Under the pieces are notes generated by a model. It was not told where the DNA came from and ran no database searches. It saw only the letters and a program-made list of their open reading frames with translations. The position numbers and the translations under genes are program-made. A DNA stretch of 19,414 bases from Lysobacterales bacterium (GTDB taxonomy: Bacteria; Pseudomonadota; Gammaproteobacteria; Xanthomonadales; Xanthomonadaceae). Shown in pieces: positions 15,505-19,414 of this stretch; position 1 is the stretch's first letter; each line of letters starts with the position of its first letter. The DNA lies in the NCBI GenBank assembly GCA_015655035.1, contig JAATFS010000367.1, positions 1 to 19,414 of the forward strand, given 5' to 3'.

Positions 15505-15510
15505 ATTGTA
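15505..15510 (-). promoter_or_regulatory. Candidate -10 element of the ccm operon
   Basis: On the minus strand TACAAT (5 of 6) lies 39 bases before the ccmA ATG, giving a leader of about 33 bases. The position 17 bases upstream (ATCCCA) does not resemble a -35 element. The rest of the 198-base divergent region shows no obvious operator or palindrome. Confidence 0.35.
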
Positions 15511-15663
15511 GCCGGGACTTGGGACCGTGGGATCTGCGACTGCGAGAAAGCCTACTCCTTATCGATGGCGAGGTGCTGACGGAATCCGCTTGTCCGCAAC
15601 GGTCGGTCCCGGCCCCTGGCGCTTTTGCGTAAACTCGCGGTCCCCGTTGTCTGGAATGGCGTG

Positions 15664-16812
15664 ATGTCCGTAACGACCAAGCTGCCTAAGGTGGGCACTA
15701 CCATCTTTACCGTGATGTCCCAACTGGCGGCCGAGCATGGCGCGGTCAACCTGGGGCAGGGCTTCCCGGATTTTCCGGTGCCGCCGCGCCTGATCGACGA
15801 GCTGGATCGGGCGATGCGCGAAGGCCATAACCAATACCCGCAGATGACCGGGGTTCCGGTGCTGCGTCAGGCCATCGCCGGCAAGGCGCTGCGCTGCTAT
15901 GGCGCCGAGGTGAATGCCGATACCGAGATCACCGTGACCAGCGGCGCCACTGAGGCGATCTTCAATGCCATCCATGCGGTGGTGCGCCCCGGTGAAGAGG
16001 TGGTGGTGCTGGATCCGGCCTACGACTGCTACGAGCCGGCGATCGACCTGGCCGGCGCGCGCGCGGTCCATGTCGCGCTGGATTCGCAGACCTTTGCGGT
16101 GGACTGGGCCAAGGTAAAGGCCGCGATCACGCCCAAGACCCGGCTGCTGATGATCAACTCGCCGCACAACCCTTCCGGCGCGATGCTGTCGGCCGACGAC
16201 ATGCAGGCGTTGGCCGAACTGCTGCGCGGCACCGATATCGTGCTGATCTCCGACGAGGTGTACGAGCACATCGTGTTCGATGGCCATCGGCACGAATCGG
16301 TGCTGCGCTGGCCGGAACTGCGCGAGCGTGCGTTCGTCGTCTCCAGCTTCGGCAAGACCTACCACTGCACCGGCTGGAAGATCGGCTACGCGATCGCGCC
16401 GCCGGCGTTGAGCGCGGAGTTCCGCAAGGTGCACCAGTACAACACCTTCACCAGTTTCGGGCCGGCGCAGTATGCCTTCGCCGCGATGATCCGCGAGCAA
16501 CCGGAGCACGACGAACAGCTGGGTGCGTTCTACCAGGCCAAGCGCGATCGTTTTCGCGAACAGCTGCTGGGCACCCGGCTGGTGCCCCTGCCTGTGCCTG
16601 GCGGTTACTTCCAGTTGGTGGACTATTCGGCGGTCAGCGACCTGCCGGACATCGAATTCGTTAAGTGGCTGACGGTGGAGAAAGGCGTGGCAGCCATCCC
16701 CCTGTCGCCGTTCTACGAGATGCCACCGGCAGGGCAACGCCTGGCGCGGCTGTGCTTCGCGAAGAACGAAGCGACGCTGGATGCGGCAATCGAGCGGTTG
16801 CAGCAGCTCTGA
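15664..16812 (+). CDS. ybdL: PLP-dependent aminotransferase, YbdL/methionine (glutamine) aminotransferase type
   Basis: A 382-residue fold-type I aminotransferase (class I/II). Seen features are the N-terminal TKLPKVGTTIFTVMSQLA and VNLGQGFPDFPVPP, cofactor Asn169 in NSPHNPSG, Asp197 in SDEVYEH, Schiff-base Lys231 in SSFGKTYHCTGWKIG and substrate-carboxylate Arg362. These match YbdL of E. coli, which prefers methionine and aromatic amino acids and belongs to the kynurenine/glutamine transaminase K group. The frame is open from 15625, but ATG 15664 gives the family N-terminus and the usual length (386 in E. coli). The gene is followed 88 bases later by a YafV-type omega-amidase, which suggests glutamine as amino donor, possibly for recycling 4-methylthio-2-oxobutanoate to methionine. 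The substrate is inferred. Confidence 0.9.
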   Translation: MSVTTKLPKVGTTIFTVMSQLAAEHGAVNLGQGFPDFPVPPRLIDELDRAMREGHNQYPQMTGVPVLRQAIAGKALRCYGAEVNADTEITVTSGATEAIFNAIHAVVRPGEEVVVLDPAYDCYEPAIDLAGARAVHVALDSQTFAVDWAKVKAAITPKTRLLMINSPHNPSGAMLSADDMQALAELLRGTDIVLISDEVYEHIVFDGHRHESVLRWPELRERAFVVSSFGKTYHCTGWKIGYAIAPPALSAEFRKVHQYNTFTSFGPAQYAFAAMIREQPEHDEQLGAFYQAKRDRFREQLLGTRLVPLPVPGGYFQLVDYSAVSDLPDIEFVKWLTVEKGVAAIPLSPFYEMPPAGQRLARLCFAKNEATLDAAIERLQQL

Positions 16813-16900
16813 TCGGGGCGGCGGGAGCGGCGATTGGCCAGTGCAGTCGTCTCCCCGCCACTAAACGTTCGCCTGATCCAATCCCTAATCCGGAATCCCA

Positions 16901-17716
16901 ATGATCGACCTGCGCATTTCCCTCGTCCAAGGTGCCACGCGTTGGCATGACCCGGCCGGCAACCGCGATTACTACGGTGATCTGCTGGCGCCGCTCGCGG
17001 GAGTGACCGATCTGGTGATCCTGCCGGAGACCTTTACCAGCGGTTTCTCGAACGACGCCATCGACAAGGCCGAGGACATGGAGGGGCCGACCGTGGCCTG
17101 GATTCGCGAGCAGGCCGCGCGGCTCGGCGCGGCAGTTACCGGTAGCGCGCAGTTGCGCACCGCCGACGGCGTGTTCAATCGCCTGCTGTGGGCAACCCCG
17201 GATGGCGCGTTGCAGTACTACGACAAGCGCCATTTGTTTCGCTACGCCGGCGAGCACAAGCGCTATGCCGCCGGGCGGGAACGCCTGACGGTGGAATGGA
17301 AGGGCTGGCGGATCAATCCGCAGGTTTGCTACGACCTGCGCTTTCCGGTGTTCTGCCGCAACCGCTACGACGTGGAGCGGTCGCAGCAATTGGACTTCGA
17401 CCTGCAGATATTCGTCGCCAATTGGCCGTCGGCGCGCGCCTACCCGTGGAAGACGCTGCTGCGCGCTCGCGCGATCGAGAACCTGTGCTACGTGGCGGCG
17501 GTCAATCGCGTCGGGGTGGACGGCAACGCGCTGCACTATGCCGGCGACAGCGCGGTGATCGACTTCCTCGGCCAGCCCCAGGTGGAGACCCGCGAGTGCG
17601 AGCAGGTGGTGACTACTACCATCTCGGCGGTGGCGTTGGCGGCGCATCGTGAACGCTTTCCGGCAATGCTGGATGCGGATGCATTCGAACTGGGCGTGGC
17701 CAACGCAGATCGCTGA
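16901..17716 (+). CDS. yafV: Omega-amidase (YafV/NIT2-type, carbon-nitrogen hydrolase family)
   Basis: A 271-residue cytoplasmic nitrilase-superfamily amidase. The catalytic Glu-Lys-Cys triad is plain: Glu43 in LPETFTSGF, Lys109 in YDKRHLFRYAGEH and Cys143 in QVCYDLRFPVF. These motifs match YafV and the omega-amidases, which hydrolyse 2-oxoglutaramate to 2-oxoglutarate and ammonia. The likely partner is the aminotransferase just upstream, which would make 2-oxoglutaramate when it uses glutamine. Relative to YafV (256 residues) there is a small insertion after the catalytic Cys (around residues 153-166, RNRYDVERSQQLDFD). The ATG at 16901 is supported by the usual LRISLVQ start. Eighty-eight bases separate it from the upstream gene, so co-transcription is likely but not proven. 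Confidence 0.92.
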   Translation: MIDLRISLVQGATRWHDPAGNRDYYGDLLAPLAGVTDLVILPETFTSGFSNDAIDKAEDMEGPTVAWIREQAARLGAAVTGSAQLRTADGVFNRLLWATPDGALQYYDKRHLFRYAGEHKRYAAGRERLTVEWKGWRINPQVCYDLRFPVFCRNRYDVERSQQLDFDLQIFVANWPSARAYPWKTLLRARAIENLCYVAAVNRVGVDGNALHYAGDSAVIDFLGQPQVETRECEQVVTTTISAVALAAHRERFPAMLDADAFELGVANADR

Positions 17717-17802
17717 ACGGCTGCATGACGAAGCGAGCGTCGCCGCCGCCCGCATCACATCGCCGCTGCTAATCTCGGCCGCACTCCACCGGGATGCTTT
17801 CC

Positions 17803-18237
17803 ATGACCAAGACTTTTTCTCTGCTGGCCTTGCTCGCTGCAGCCTCGTTGGCGCCACAGGCCCAGGCGGCCGGCAACATCGATTGCGAACTCAGCTTCAA
17901 TCTTTCCGGTTGGTCGCTGTTCTACAAGGCGGCAAGCGGCACCGGCACCATCACCTGCGATAACGGCGCGTCCATTCCGGTCAAGATCAGCGCCAAGGGC
18001 GGCGGTTTGACCGTGGGCAAGTCCAAGATCGTGGACGGGCGTGGCAAGTTCACCGGCGCCTATGCGCTCGGCGACCTGGTCGGCACCTATGGCGGCGCCG
18101 AGGTGCATGCCGGCGCCTCCAAGTCCGGCAATGCCCAGGTAGTCACCAAGGGCGATATCTCGCTGGCGCTGGTCGGCACCGGCGAAGGCTGGGATCTTGG
18201 GGTGGGTTTCGGCAACTTCGTGATCGAGCGCCGCTGA
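17803..18237 (+). CDS. Small exported protein of unknown function (possibly DUF992-like)
   Basis: I do not recognise this 144-residue protein with certainty. It has a clean Sec signal peptide (MTKTFSLLALLAAASLAPQA, likely cut after AQA at residue 22) and no other membrane span, so it is probably periplasmic or secreted. The mature part is small, Gly/Ala/Ser-rich and looks all-beta. It has just two cysteines (28 and 52), which could form a disulphide. The order Cys-x(23)-Cys, then a GGGLTVG strand, LVGTYGGAEVHAG and an ISLALVGTGEGWDLGVGFGN ending resembles DUF992 family architecture, but this is a visual impression. ATG 17803 is preferred over 17794 because CGGGA sits eight bases upstream of it. 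It is followed by a strong palindromic terminator. Confidence 0.75.
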   Translation: MTKTFSLLALLAAASLAPQAQAAGNIDCELSFNLSGWSLFYKAASGTGTITCDNGASIPVKISAKGGGLTVGKSKIVDGRGKFTGAYALGDLVGTYGGAEVHAGASKSGNAQVVTKGDISLALVGTGEGWDLGVGFGNFVIERR

Positions 18238-18288
18238 GCCAATCGGCAGATCATCGCCGTCGACAATTGAAGCGTGACGCTTGAAAAC

Positions 18289-18318
18289 GCAAACGGCCTC
18301 CGATCGGAGGCCGTTTGC
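18289..18318. terminator. Perfect 30-bp palindrome, probable bidirectional terminator
   Basis: GCAAACGGCCTCCGA (18289-18303) is followed at once by its exact reverse complement (18304-18318), with no mismatch and no spacer. It lies between two converging genes, 52 bases after the small exported protein and 17 bases before the 3' end of rluB. A run of A precedes it at 18284-18287, which is a T run for transcripts from the rluB side. On the other side it continues TTATG. Both directions are therefore served, the rluB direction better. Confidence 0.8.
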
Positions 18319-18334
18319 TTATGCGCGTCGCGGT

Positions 18335-19414
18335 TCAGCGGCCGCGATTGCCACCACCGGGTGGGCGACGATTGCCGCCGGCCGGCCGGCCACCACCGGG
18401 TGCGCCATTGCGCGGGCCGCCTGGGCCGCCCGGACCACGGTTCTGGCCACCGGCAGGACGCCCGCCGGGCCGCGAGGTCGCAGGGCGGGGCGATGCGCCA
18501 TAGGGCGAAAAGCCCGGATTGGCATGGTCGGATGGAAAGCTGGGTGCGTTGCCCGGATGTCCATACGGGTGCTTGCGCTGGCCCTGGGACTGTCCCTGGT
18601 TCGAACCACCCGGGCCACGCGACTGGCCGGCACCGGCGGGACGCCCGCCCGCACCCGGACCCTTCGGCTTGCCGTAGGGGCGCGGCTGGCCACCGGCACC
18701 AGGGCCGGCATTGCGATGACCACTGGGACCGGTGCTGACGCCTTCCGGCACATACCAACTGCGGAAGGCGGCGGGATTGCCCTCGGGCAATGCGCGATCG
18801 CCCTTCGGGCTGCGCTGCTTGAACGGCTTTTGCGACTGCTTGGCGGCCGCTTCGCCGCTCACGGTCAGGCCGCCCTTGAATCCACCTGGCTTGCCACGAC
18901 CGCGACCCCGATCCTCACGCACGTTGTCGAAGCGGCGCAGCTCGCGACCTTCGTCGGCGGTGTTGTGGCCATTGACGTAGGCATTGCCACGGCCGCCGTC
19001 ACGACCCACGTGCACGGTGGCCTTGGCGGCGCGCCGCTGCCCGATCACCGGCTGCAAGGTCAGCGCCGACGGGGCGCCTTCTTCCAGCTTGAGTGCGCTG
19101 CGTAGCGCCTCGACCTTGTCCTGCGCCAGCTCCACCGACTGCCCGCGCAGCAGTTCGCGCGGCAGCGCGACCTTGCCGTAGCGGGTGCGCTTGAGCCGGC
19201 TGACCTGGCAGCCTTGCGATTCCCAGAGCCGGCGCACTTCGCGATTGCGGCCTTCCTTGACCACGACCCGGAACCAGTCGTGCGAATCGGTGCCGCCAAT
19301 ACGCTCGATCTCGTCGAACTTGGCCGGGCCATCCTCGAGCGCGACCCCGCGGGCAAGGCGATCGACCAGATTATCCGGCACGTTTTCCTGGCCTTCCGGC
19401 GCGCGTACGCGCAC
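18335..19414 (-). CDS. rluB: RluB, 23S rRNA pseudouridine synthase (RsuA family), C-terminal part with long disordered tail
   Basis: The frame is open to the window edge, so the N-terminal S4 domain and catalytic Asp are missing; 359 residues to TGA 18335-18337 are visible. The first 115 or so are the C-terminal half of an RsuA/RluB synthase: DSHDWFRVVVKEGRNREVRR, LWESQGCQVSRLKRTRYGKV and LPRELLRGQSVEL. RluB makes pseudouridine 2605 in 23S rRNA helix 89-93 region. The family subtype is inferred from those motifs and the basic tail. After about residue 130 comes a tail of roughly 230 residues, very rich in Gly, Pro, Arg, Asn and Gln (PGGPGGPRNGAPGGG, RPAGGNRRPPGGGNRGR), with no predicted fold. 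The tail is far longer than in E. coli RluB (291 residues in total). The gene converges on the small exported protein across a shared terminator. Confidence 0.9.
   Translation of the reverse strand: MRVRAPEGQENVPDNLVDRLARGVALEDGPAKFDEIERIGGTDSHDWFRVVVKEGRNREVRRLWESQGCQVSRLKRTRYGKVALPRELLRGQSVELAQDKVEALRSALKLEEGAPSALTLQPVIGQRRAAKATVHVGRDGGRGNAYVNGHNTADEGRELRRFDNVREDRGRGRGKPGGFKGGLTVSGEAAAKQSQKPFKQRSPKGDRALPEGNPAAFRSWYVPEGVSTGPSGHRNAGPGAGGQPRPYGKPKGPGAGGRPAGAGQSRGPGGSNQGQSQGQRKHPYGHPGNAPSFPSDHANPGFSPYGASPRPATSRPGGRPAGGQNRGPGGPGGPRNGAPGGGRPAGGNRRPPGGGNRGR

Noticed and set aside
15559..16737. 392-codon - strand open frame opposite the aminotransferase
   Set aside because: Antisense shadow; the + strand frame has a complete set of aminotransferase motifs.
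16661..17857. 398-codon - strand open frame opposite the omega-amidase
   Set aside because: Antisense shadow; the + strand product has an intact Glu-Lys-Cys triad.

Overview
This window reads as ordinary chromosomal housekeeping DNA from a gammaproteobacterium of the Xanthomonadaceae, most likely Xanthomonas or a close relative. The basis is high GC with GC-rich third positions, protein sequences that look Xanthomonas-like throughout, a MetX-type acyltransferase with the GNSMGG nucleophile motif, and a full System I cytochrome c maturation operon. I found no insertion sequence, prophage, CRISPR array, integrase or toxin-antitoxin module. No gap between genes exceeds about 200 bases.

Layout. 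(1) Positions 1-615: 3' end of a CocE/NonD (alpha-amino-acid ester hydrolase/glutaryl-7-ACA acylase-like) hydrolase on the + strand. (2) 751-918: tRNA-Pro(CGG) on the - strand with its own promoter and a strong terminator. (3) 937-7434: cytochrome bd oxidase locus. cydA-cydB-cydX run on the - strand and cydD-cydC run divergently on the + strand. The intergenic region holds a perfect TTGAT-N4-ATCAA FNR/Anr-type site. (4) 7489-8601: MetX-family acyltransferase on the - strand, probably a serine O-succinyltransferase. (5) 8754-15465: complete ccmABCDEFGHI operon on the - strand, with most genes coupled by short stop/start overlaps. (6) 15664-17716: a YbdL-type aminotransferase followed by a YafV-type omega-amidase on the + strand. 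Together they can transaminate a 2-oxo acid using glutamine and then remove the 2-oxoglutaramate produced. (7) 17803-18237: small exported protein of unknown function. (8) 18289-18318: perfect 30-bp palindrome, probably a bidirectional terminator. (9) 18335-19414: C-terminal part of the pseudouridine synthase RluB, with a long disordered Gly/Pro/Arg-rich tail.

How the parts fit. The cyd block makes the high-affinity quinol oxidase (CydABX) and the ABC exporter needed to assemble it (CydDC). The ccm block attaches haem to c-type cytochromes, so two respiratory assembly pathways lie about 1 kb apart with the acyltransferase gene between them. I see no clearly undescribed system. The points most worth checking are the FNR-type site, the shortened CydD nucleotide-binding domain, the compact CcmI, the probable serine O-succinyltransferase with a possible leaderless start, the transaminase/omega-amidase pair and the small secreted protein.
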